DNA of 10,819 nt from Verrucomicrobiota bacterium (GTDB taxonomy: Bacteria; Verrucomicrobiota; Kiritimatiellia; CAIQIC01; Lenti-01): the NCBI GenBank assembly GCA_022709625.1, contig JAKLIL010000040.1, positions 1-10,819 on the forward strand, read 5' to 3'. The notes beneath the pieces were generated by a model. That model searched no databases. It was not told where the DNA came from and saw only the letters and a program-made list of their open reading frames with translations. Shown piece by piece: positions 1 through 6,514 of the stretch. A program made the translations under genes and the position numbers. Each line of letters begins with the position of its first letter. Positions within the stretch are counted from its first letter, which is position 1.

Positions 1-157
1 AGTCGGCCAGCGTCAGTTCCCGGACCGGCGGTTCTTCGACCGCCGCGGCCGCGACCGTCCACAGCGCGGCAACCAGCGCCAGTGCCGCGCCCTGAATCCT
101 GAACCCCGAACCCTGCCGCCTGACCTCTGACCTCTGGATTCTGTTTTTTTTATTCAT
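1..157 (-). CDS. TolC-family outer membrane efflux protein, N-terminal part (runs off left edge)
   Basis: Outer membrane channel component expected to complete the ABC exporter encoded just upstream. Only the first 52 codons are in the window. The ATG at 157 overlaps the end of the permease gene by 8 nt, with a GAGG about 9 nt upstream. Residues 1-23 are polar and basic (K3, K4, R6, R9, R13, R14, R20). A hydrophobic stretch rich in Ala, Leu and Val follows at about 24-39, which makes a long-n-region signal peptide. The mature start reads VEEPPVRELTLAD; the final LTLAD matches the beginning of TolC-family proteins, compare ITLEDAV in the other TolC gene of this window. Residues 8-23 are encoded by a 7-bp tandem repeat, and codons 3-5 contain a run of eight A. 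The family call rests on a short motif, the signal peptide and operon position, so it is probable rather than certain. Confidence 0.72.
   Translation of the reverse strand, partial: MNKKNRIQRSEVRRQGSGFRIQGAALALVAALWTVAAAAVEEPPVRELTLAD
88..136 (-). repeat. Heptanucleotide tandem repeat inside the tolC-like signal peptide coding region
   Basis: Read on the minus strand from 136 to 88, the sequence divides into seven consecutive 7-bp units that nearly all begin CAG: CAGAGGT twice, then more diverged units such as CAGGCGG, CAGGGTT and CAGGATT. It shares the 18-mer CCAGAGGTCAGAGGTCAG with positions 9937-9954 on the plus strand. Translated in the tolC frame it gives two related heptapeptides, QRSEVRR and QGSGFRI. 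It lies just after the permease stop codon, where intergenic sequence would normally be expected. Confidence 0.85.
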
Positions 158-1363
158 ATCTCAACGCCTCGATGGGGTCCAAACCTGCCGCCTTGCGCGC
201 CGGATAAAAACCGAAAAAGATGCCGATCGCCGCGCTGAACGCGAACGCCAGCGTCACCGATTCCGGCGACACCAGGGTATTCCAACCGAGCTTCGCCGAA
301 ACGGCCTGGGCGATGCCGATTCCCAGGCCGATGCCGACCAGGCCGCCCCCGACGCTCAGCACCACGGCCTCGACGAGGAATTGCAGCAGGATGTCGATGC
401 CGCGCGCGCCCACTGCCAGGCGCACCCCGATTTCACGCGTCCGTTCCGTCACGCTCACTAGCATGATGTTCATGATGCCGATGCCACCCACCAGCAGCGA
501 CACGCCCGCGATCGCCCCCAGCAGCAAGGTCATCGTCCGGGCGGTGGACGTGGCCATCTCCATGATTTCCTGCTGGCTGCGGACTTGAAAATCGTCCTCG
601 GCGCCCTCGCGCAAGCGGTGGCGCTGCCGCAGCAGCGCGGCGATGTCTTCCATCACGCGGTCCACTTGCTCCGCGCTCTCCGCCTGCACCGTCATGGACC
701 GGAACGAATCCGTCCCCGTCAACCGCACCAGGGCGCTCGACCAAGGTACCAGCGCCAAATCGTCCTGGTCCGAGCCCATCATGTTCATGCCTTTGGGCTT
801 GAGCAGCCCGATGACCGTGTACGGCGCGTTCTGGATGCGCACGATCTGCCCGATTGGACTGGCGTCGCCGAACAGGTTGGTCGCGACGGTGTTGCCCAGG
901 ATGGCCACCTTCGCCGCCGTTCGCACGTCCGTCGCCGAGAAATTCCCGCCTTCGACGAAATCCCATGCGCGGATGTCGGCGTAATCCTCGCCCGCGCCGT
1001 TGACCGTGGTGTTCACGTTCTGGTTGCCCGCGGCCACCTGCGTGTTTTTGCGAACGTCCGGCGTGGCCCGGATCACCCCCGGTATTTCGTTGCGGATTGC
1101 CTCGTAGTCTTGGCGCGTCAGCGTGGGCAAGCTGCCCCACCCGCCGCGTACGCCGCCGCGCGAGGGTGCGCCCGACATCACCATCACCGTGTTCTGCCCG
1201 ATCTGCGCGATGCTCGACGCCACCTGTTCCTTCGCCCCCGTCCCGATCGCCACCATCCCGATGACGGCCGCCACGCCGATGATGATGCCCAGCATCGTGA
1301 GGCCGGTGCGCATGGGATTCCGCCGCAGCGCCCGCAGCGCGATCATCCACGTCGCGGAAAATT

Positions 1364-1367
<4 letters not shown>
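150..1367 (-). CDS. MacB/FtsX-type ABC transporter permease
   Basis: Membrane subunit of a MacAB-TolC-like exporter, 405 aa, in the inner membrane. There is one N-terminal transmembrane helix (about 21-43), then a large periplasmic domain (about 45-275, the MacB_PCD type), then three C-terminal helices (about 278-305, 327-355 and 370-390). Family hallmarks are the ERTREIGVRLAVGAR cytoplasmic motif at 308-322 and the C-terminal FYPARKAAGLDPIEALRYE. In E. coli MacB the ATPase and permease are one polypeptide; here they are separate, as in many bacteria. The start is GTG at 1367, overlapping the ATPase stop codon by 4 nt (GTGA), with GGAGG 7 nt upstream. The overlap suggests translational coupling. 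Its stop overlaps the start of the TolC-like gene. The substrate cannot be told from sequence; macrolides, peptides, lipids or siderophores are all known for the family. Confidence 0.93.
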
Positions 1368-2119
<752 letters not shown>

Positions 2120-2127
2120 GTACGTCC

Positions 2128-3456
2128 CTACATCGGCGGCGGACCGCCGCCCCGCGGCCGCCGCGGCATGAACGGCGAACTCGATCCGGAATTCGCCGCC
2201 TTTTCTTTTTCGGCCGCCGTCTGAACGCCGGTGGCGAGCCGCGCGCCTTCCGTAGGCCCTGGGCCCAGCACTTCCGTCCAGGTGCCGTCGCTGATGCCCA
2301 ATTCCACGGGCTGCGCCCGCAGCCCGCCTTGCTCGTCCAGTACGTAGACCGTCTTGACCACGGCGTCGGCGGACCCGTTGACCTCGCGGGCCTGGCCGGC
2401 CGCCCGATCGCTCCGGCCCTCGCCGCGCGGCCCCGCTTCAGCATGGTCTCCGCGACCATCTTCTTTCCGTTTTTCCGCCGCGGGCCGCCCGGGCGGCGGC
2501 TCCGGCGCGGCCACACGCGCGCCATCCGGCGGCCGGAACCGCAGCGCCGCGTTCGGCAGCCGCCGCACGTTCACCCGCTTGGCGGTCGTCACCGACGCGT
2601 TCGCCGTCATGCCCGGCCGCAGTTTCAAATCCGCGTTGTCCACGTCCACGATCGCGATATAGTTCACCACGTTCTGGTTGGTCACCGGTTCGAAGCGCAG
2701 CTGGCTGACGGTCCCCGTGAACGTTTGCGTCGGGAAGGCGTCCACCGTGAAGCTCACCTCCTGGCCTTCGGCGACGCCGCCCACGTCCGCTTCGGAAATC
2801 TGCGCCTCGATGCGCATCTTCCGCAGGTCCTGGGCGATGGTGAACAACGTCGGCGCGTTGAGGCTCGCCGCCACGGTCTGGCCCACGTCCACCGCGCGCG
2901 AAATCACCACGCCGTCCATCGGCGAATAAATCGTGGTTTTTTCCAGATCCACCCGCATCTTGCTCAGGCTGGCCTCCTTCATCCGCAGCGACGCCTTGGC
3001 CTGCGCCAGCGCGGCCTCGGACTGGTCGAAATCGGCCTGGCTGACCAGTTCCAGTTCGCGCAGTTCCTGCGCCCGCCGGAAATTGGCCTCGGCCAGCTTG
3101 AGCGCGGCCCGGGCGCTTTCCAGTTCCGCCTCGGATTGCTCCAGTTGCCGCTCGTAGGCCGAAGCGTCCAGCCGCGCCAGCACCTGGCCGTTCGTCACCG
3201 CCGAATTGTAGTCCGCCAGCAGTTCGACGATCTTCCCGGAAACCTCGCTGCCCACCGCCACGGTGGTGAGCGCCCCCAGCGCTCCGTTGGCCGTCACCGT
3301 CTGCATGATGTCGCCCCGCTCCAGCGCGACGGTTTTATAACCCGTCTTGCCGTTCCCGTTTTTGCCGTCGAATCCCCACCACCACCAGCCCCCGCCGGCG
3401 GCCAACGCCAGGGCCCCCAGCCAAATCAACCGTTTTGCGTTGTGTTTTGCCTGCAT
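2128..3456 (-). CDS. Periplasmic adaptor (membrane fusion protein), MacA/HlyD family
   Basis: Links the ABC permease to the TolC channel across the periplasm. From the start chosen here it is 442 aa: N-terminal membrane anchor (about 9-27), first lipoyl half (about 62-98), alpha-helical coiled coil (about 99-171), second lipoyl half (172-200, with TTIYSPMDGVV), beta-barrel (about 213-290) and membrane-proximal domain, ending in a Pro/Gly/Arg tail (RRPRGGGPPPM) common in MacA-like proteins. The ATG at 3456 has GGAG 6 nt upstream. In-frame starts at 3480 and 3540 lack a ribosome site and would put about 8 or 28 polar residues before the anchor. Residues about 318-370 form a charged linker. Inside it, 328-341 have untypical codon use that looks like a compensated frameshift (see findings). 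First gene of the operon. Confidence 0.92.
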   Translation of the reverse strand: MQAKHNAKRLIWLGALALAAGGGWWWWGFDGKNGNGKTGYKTVALERGDIMQTVTANGALGALTTVAVGSEVSGKIVELLADYNSAVTNGQVLARLDASAYERQLEQSEAELESARAALKLAEANFRRAQELRELELVSQADFDQSEAALAQAKASLRMKEASLSKMRVDLEKTTIYSPMDGVVISRAVDVGQTVAASLNAPTLFTIAQDLRKMRIEAQISEADVGGVAEGQEVSFTVDAFPTQTFTGTVSQLRFEPVTNQNVVNYIAIVDVDNADLKLRPGMTANASVTTAKRVNVRRLPNAALRFRPPDGARVAAPEPPPGRPAAEKRKEDGRGDHAEAGPRGEGRSDRAAGQAREVNGSADAVVKTVYVLDEQGGLRAQPVELGISDGTWTEVLGPGPTEGARLATGVQTAAEKEKAANSGSSSPFMPRRPRGGGPPPM

Positions 3457-3571
3457 CGTTGTCTCCGCGGGTTCGGCCATTGCAGTCGCTGCGAATGGCC
3501 GGAAGGTTACACCTCCCGCCCGGCATAATCCACTCCGCAATCAACGGTTCCGATCGCGTAGCGTATGCGTT

Positions 3572-3600
3572 TTGCGCTCCGGGCGGATTTTGGATAGCAT
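3572..3600 (+). promoter_or_regulatory. Possible sigma-70-like promoter of the pRiA4b ORF-3-like gene
   Basis: A TTGCGC hexamer (3572-3577) and TAGCAT (3595-3600) are 17 nt apart. This would start transcription close to 3607, just before the AGGAGA ribosome site. Both hexamers match the consensus only in part. The 167-bp gap between the two divergent start codons must also hold the promoter of the efflux operon on the other strand, for which I see no convincing pair of boxes. Confidence 0.25.
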
Positions 3601-3623
3601 CCCGCCCAATAGGAGACCATCCA

Positions 3624-4316
3624 ATGAAGAAAACGGCAGGCAAAAACAGACGCATGGGGATTTGCGGGATCTGCAACAAGGAGGTTGCCAAATCCCAGAT
3701 CGCGCGCCACTTGAAAACCTGCTTGCCGGCGCTGGCCGCGGAGACCGATAAGTCGGTCGCCTGGTTCCATCTGGCCGTCGAATGCCCGTATCTGCCAGCC
3801 TACTGGCTCCACGTCGCCATCCCGGGCGCCAAAACGCTGCGCGATCTCGACCGATTCCTGCGCGACGTCTGGCTGGAATGCTGCGGACATCTGAGCGGCT
3901 TCGCGATCAACGACGTCCGCTACGAATGCCAGCCTGCCGACGAGAAGCTCTTCGGCGGGCCGCCGGACCAATCCATGTCCGCCAAAATCGACAAGGTGCT
4001 GGAACCCGGCATGGAGTTTTCTCACGAATACGATTACGGCTCCACCACGGATCTCGTCTTGACGGTCGCAGGCGTATTCCAGGCCCCGCTCGTCCGCGGC
4101 GACTCCGTGCGCCTGCTCGCCCGCAATCTCCCGCCCGAATTCCGCTGCGCGGGATGCGGTAAACCCGCCACGCTACTGGCCGACGGCGGCAACGGGCTCG
4201 ATCCCAAGAACTGCTACTGCAAGGACTGCTCCGAAGAGCTGGACGAGGAAGAACAGGACATGCTCATGCCGATCGTGAACTCCCCCCGCGTCGGCGTCTG
4301 CGGCTACTGCGGCTGA
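3624..4316 (+). CDS. Plasmid pRiA4b ORF-3-like protein with N- and C-terminal zinc-finger motifs
   Basis: A 230-aa cytoplasmic protein of the pRiA4b ORF-3/IS1096 TnpR-like family, whose biochemical role is not established. The core shows the family pattern: residues 74-101 (LDRFLRDVWLECCGHLSGF) and 131-150 (EFSHEYDYGSTTDLVLTVAG). Flanking it are cysteine motifs: N-terminal C14-x2-C17...H29-x3-C33, like a C2HC zinc finger; C175-x2-C178 with C199-x2-C202, like a zinc ribbon; and a terminal C226-x2-C229. An acidic stretch (204-212) precedes the last motif. The ATG at 3624 has AGGAGA 7 nt upstream. Longer in-frame readings have no ribosome site and run into the divergent promoter region. No transposase lies next to it, so the IS1096 link is only by family. 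Nucleic-acid binding is plausible from the zinc motifs but is inference. Confidence 0.8.
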   Translation: MKKTAGKNRRMGICGICNKEVAKSQIARHLKTCLPALAAETDKSVAWFHLAVECPYLPAYWLHVAIPGAKTLRDLDRFLRDVWLECCGHLSGFAINDVRYECQPADEKLFGGPPDQSMSAKIDKVLEPGMEFSHEYDYGSTTDLVLTVAGVFQAPLVRGDSVRLLARNLPPEFRCAGCGKPATLLADGGNGLDPKNCYCKDCSEELDEEEQDMLMPIVNSPRVGVCGYCG

Positions 4317-4480
4317 ACGTCCCTCCGTCTTACCCTCTCTAGACGGTTCAAGTGGGATCGGGGTCGGGTAGGTGTCGGTTCCGATCTCCGGAACGGGGTC
4401 GTCCCGGCTTTATTCGGCATGGAAACCCGACGCTTGTCCGCCGGAGCCTTGGCGGCGGCGGGCCCCCGTCGGGAAGATGA

Positions 4481-4515
4481 ATCTTAACATCCAACATTCA
4501 ACATCCAATCATCAA
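4481..4515 (-). repeat. Heptamer repeat, TTGRATG type, inverted copy
   Basis: Five consecutive 7-bp units on the minus strand, among them TTGATGA, TTGGATG and TTGAATG. The plus strand reads CATCCAA and CATTCAA units. This is the same family as 4793-4827 and 9967-10008 but in the opposite orientation. Confidence 0.85.
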
Positions 4516-4535
4516 GTTTCGAACTCACCGATCTT

Positions 4536-4568
4536 CCCTGTAGGCCACCGCGCCGAGGTGGCCGGCTG
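4536..4568. repeat. GC-rich palindromic repeat, copy 1
   Basis: Begins CCCTGTAGGCC. It contains a 7-bp perfect inverted repeat, GGCCACC with GGTGGCC, around the 7-nt loop GCGCCGA. It is identical to copy 3 (4876-4908) over the whole 33 bp. Confidence 0.9.
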
Positions 4569-4598
4569 TTTTCAAGCCAAGCTGCCAAGTTTCCCAAC

Positions 4599-4628
4599 CG
4601 CAAATGAACGCCAATTTACGCAAATGGC
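4599..4628 (+). repeat. Degenerate 10-bp triple repeat
   Basis: Three adjacent 10-bp units: CGCAAATGAA, CGCCAATTTA and CGCAAATGGC. The spacing equals about one turn of the double helix. I remember similar words (AACCGCAAATGAACGC) in other repeat-rich environmental genomes, which I cannot confirm here. Confidence 0.6.
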
Positions 4629-4643
4629 TATCGAAAAGTTCCC

Positions 4644-4664
4644 TTGAACATTGATGATTGAGAT
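4644..4664 (+). repeat. Heptamer repeat, TTGAACA type, short copy
   Basis: Three 7-bp units (TTGAACA, TTGATGA, TTGAGAT) opening the second module of the mosaic. Confidence 0.7.
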
Positions 4665-4675
4665 TTCCCGTTCCT

Positions 4676-4743
4676 GCCAGGTTACCGCCTTGGCTTGCAG
4701 AAAACGTCCGCCCTGTAGGCCACCGCGCCGACATGGCCGGCGG
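4676..4743 (+). repeat. 68-bp direct repeat, copy A (contains palindrome copy 2)
   Basis: Aligns without gaps to 4841-4908. Both begin GCCAGGT, share GCAGAAAAC or ACAGAAAAC in the middle and end in the CCCTGTAGGCC palindrome. In this copy the right arm of the palindrome has changed from GGTGGCC to CATGGCC, so the 7-bp stem is broken in its two innermost pairs. Confidence 0.85.
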
Positions 4744-4792
4744 TTCTCACGCCAAGCCGCCAAGGCGCTAAGGATTTCGATCTCCTTGGACG

Positions 4793-4827
4793 TTGAATAT
4801 TCCTTGTTGGATATTGGATATTGAAAT
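4793..4827 (+). repeat. Heptamer repeat, TTGGATA type
   Basis: Five units in strict 7-bp phase, including TTGAATA and two adjacent TTGGATA. One unit (TTCCTTG) is degenerate, but the phase is kept across it. Confidence 0.85.
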
Positions 4828-4840
4828 TTTTATTGATTTC

Positions 4841-4908
4841 GCCAGGTCGTCGCCCTGGCCTACAGAAAACATCCGCCCTGTAGGCCACCGCGCCGAGGTG
4901 GCCGGCTG
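4841..4908 (+). repeat. 68-bp direct repeat, copy B (contains palindrome copy 3)
   Basis: Second copy of the 4676-4743 element, with several nested hairpins. GCCAGG (4841-4846) faces CCTGGC. GGCCTACAG (4857-4865) is the perfect complement of CTGTAGGCC (4878-4886) across 12 nt. GGCCACC faces GGTGGCC around GCGCCGA. Some of these pairings exclude each other. Confidence 0.88.
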
Positions 4909-4940
4909 CCCTGTAGCCCGGCGCGTCGAGCCGGGGGCTG
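4909..4940. repeat. Related palindrome with different arms and nearly the same loop
   Basis: Follows copy 3 directly and also starts CCTGTAG. The arms are CCCGGC and GCCGGG around the 7-nt loop GCGTCGA, which differs by one base from the loop GCGCCGA of the other palindromes. Confidence 0.75.
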
Positions 4941-5026
4941 TTTCCGATCCGCCATCCGCCCGTCGATCTTGCCCTTGGATACGACTCGGCCGTACCGGTT
5001 CCCCAAGACCCGTTCCGGCGGTTGGT

Positions 5027-6514
5027 TCAGCCCTTCAGCATTTCGTTGATGGCGGCGGCGGCCTTGCGGCCCTCGCCCATCGCCAGGATCACGGTGGCGG
5101 CCCCCAGCACGATGTCGCCGCCGGCGAATACCTTGGGAATGTTCGTGCGGCCGTGCTCGTCGGTGACGATGTGGCCGTATTTGTCGACCGCGAGTCCCGG
5201 GGTGGTTTGTTCGATCAACGGATTCGATTCGTTGCCGATGGCCACGATGACGGCATCCATCTCCAGTTGGAATTCGCTGCCCTTGATTTCGACGGGGCGG
5301 CGGCGGCCGCTGGCATCCGGCTCGCCCAGTTCGTAGCGCAGGCATTCGATGCCCGTCACCTTGCCGTTGGCGCCGAGGATCCGCTTGGCGTTCTGCAGCA
5401 TGTGGAATTGGACGCCTTCTTCCTTGGCGTGGGCCACTTCCTCCACGCGCGCGGGCATCTCGACCTCCGTGCGGCGGTAGATCAGGTGGACTTCCTGCGC
5501 GCCGAGGCGCAGCGCGGTGCGCGCGGCGTCCATCGCCACGTTGCCGCCGCCCAGCACCGCCACGCGCTGCGCCGCGTGGATGGGGGTCGTCGCATGCTCC
5601 CGGTCGTAGGCTTTCATCAGGTTCGACCGCGTCAGGTATTCGTTCGCCGAGTACACGCCGACGAGGTTTTCGCCTTCGATGTTCATGAACTTCGGCAAAC
5701 CCGCGCCCGAGCCCACGAACACCGCGTCGAATCCGTCCTTTTCGATTAGGCCCGCGATTTTCCGCGTGCGGCCCACCACGAAATTCGTGCGGATTTCCAC
5801 GCCCATCTGCCGCAGCGCGTCCAGTTCGGCCCGGACGATGGCCTTCGGCAGGCGGAATTCCGGGATGCCGTAGACCAGCACGCCGCCGGCCTTGTGGAAC
5901 GCCTCGAACAGTACCACCGCGTGCCCCGCGCGGCGCACGTCCGCCGCCACGGTGATGCCCGCCGGTCCGCTCCCCACCACGGCCACCTTCTTGCCGGTCG
6001 GCGGCGCCACCGCCGGCGCCTCCGGCGCGCCCTGCGCCAATGCCCAGTCCGCCGCGTAGCGTTCGAGTCGGCCGATCGACACCGCCTTCCCGACGGACTT
6101 CAGGCTCTTGCCGACCGTGCACGGTTCCTGGCACTGCGTTTCCTGCGGGCAAACCCGCCCGCAGACCGCCGGCAGCAGGCTCGTTTCCTTGATGATGGCG
6201 ATGGCCTTGGCCATGTCGCCTGCCGCGATGGCCGCGATGAACTGGGGTATCTGGATCCGCACGGGGCAGCCCTGCACGCAGGGAGCGTTCTTGCATTGCA
6301 GGCACCGGGCCGCTTCGACCCGGGCTTGCTCTTCAAAATAGCCCAGCGCGACCTCGCGCATATTCTTCGCCCGCGCCAGCGGATCCTGCGCGGGTATCTC
6401 CTGCGGCGGGATCGCCAGCCGGTCGCGCGGCTTCAACGGTTGCGGCAACGCCTGCAGGCGCGACCATTCGGCGCGCGCGGCTTCCTGCAGCGATTCGGGA
6501 GCGTGGGTGTTCAT
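5027..6514 (-). CDS. nfnB: NADH-dependent ferredoxin:NADP+ oxidoreductase, large subunit (NfnB/GltD-like)
   Basis: Large flavoprotein subunit of an Nfn-type complex, which reversibly couples NADPH oxidation to reduction of NAD+ and ferredoxin by electron bifurcation. Length 495 aa. The N-terminal domain carries two cysteine groups for [4Fe-4S] clusters: C71-x2-C74-x4-C79-x3-C83 and C118-x3-C122-x5-C128-x3-C132 (VCGRVCPQETQCQEPC). FAD- and NAD(P)-binding folds follow: GSGPAG at 181-186, GGGNVAMDAA at 322-331, and AGGD at 464-467 with GAATVILAMGEGRKAA after it. The ATG at 6514 overlaps the stop of nfnA by 4 nt (ATGA). Automatic pipelines often call this family the glutamate synthase small subunit (gltA/gltD). 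No large glutamate synthase subunit is present in the window, and the partner is the NfnA-type protein, so Nfn is the better call. Sulfide dehydrogenase (SudA) is a synonymous possibility. Confidence 0.9.
   Translation of the reverse strand: MNTHAPESLQEAARAEWSRLQALPQPLKPRDRLAIPPQEIPAQDPLARAKNMREVALGYFEEQARVEAARCLQCKNAPCVQGCPVRIQIPQFIAAIAAGDMAKAIAIIKETSLLPAVCGRVCPQETQCQEPCTVGKSLKSVGKAVSIGRLERYAADWALAQGAPEAPAVAPPTGKKVAVVGSGPAGITVAADVRRAGHAVVLFEAFHKAGGVLVYGIPEFRLPKAIVRAELDALRQMGVEIRTNFVVGRTRKIAGLIEKDGFDAVFVGSGAGLPKFMNIEGENLVGVYSANEYLTRSNLMKAYDREHATTPIHAAQRVAVLGGGNVAMDAARTALRLGAQEVHLIYRRTEVEMPARVEEVAHAKEEGVQFHMLQNAKRILGANGKVTGIECLRYELGEPDASGRRRPVEIKGSEFQLEMDAVIVAIGNESNPLIEQTTPGLAVDKYGHIVTDEHGRTNIPKVFAGGDIVLGAATVILAMGEGRKAAAAINEMLKG

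Larger units (their letters stand above)
4317..5026. repeat. Gene-free 710-bp repeat mosaic between two operons
   Basis: No credible gene: the open frames here are built from repeats and have no family features. The content is three successive modules, each with a 7-bp tandem AT-rich word (starting 4481, 4644 and 4793) followed by a GC-rich palindrome (starting 4536, 4711 and 4876). The first two are then followed by a GCCAAG-rich segment (4574-4591 and 4749-4774). Before them, at 4438-4455, CCGCC and GGCGG form a short hairpin inside a sequence of the CTTGTCCGCCGGAGCC type. The stretch separates the plus-strand gene ending at 4316 from the minus-strand operon ending at 5027, so the hairpins may act as bidirectional terminators. 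No T-run supports that directly. Confidence 0.85.

Noticed and set aside
3457..3540. Longer N-terminus of the adaptor from 3540 or 3480
   Set aside because: No ribosome site precedes these starts. The ATG at 3456 has GGAG at 6 nt and puts the membrane anchor in the usual place.
3624..4316. Insertion sequence or transposon remnant because of the IS1096 TnpR-like family link
   Set aside because: No transposase, terminal inverted repeats or target duplication can be seen around the gene.
4372..4647. A 91-codon open frame in the repeat region (contains NIQHSTSNHQVSNS)
   Set aside because: It is made of heptamer and palindrome repeats, has no ribosome site and no recognisable domain. The peptide is the expected translation of the open strand of the repeat.
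4481..4940. CRISPR array
   Set aside because: The repeated parts are of different kinds and lengths, the gaps themselves contain repeats, and there are no cas genes.
5027..6514. Calling this gene the small subunit of glutamate synthase (gltD/gltA)
   Set aside because: No large GltB-type subunit is present, and the translationally coupled upstream gene is the Nfn small subunit. The shared fold explains the similarity.
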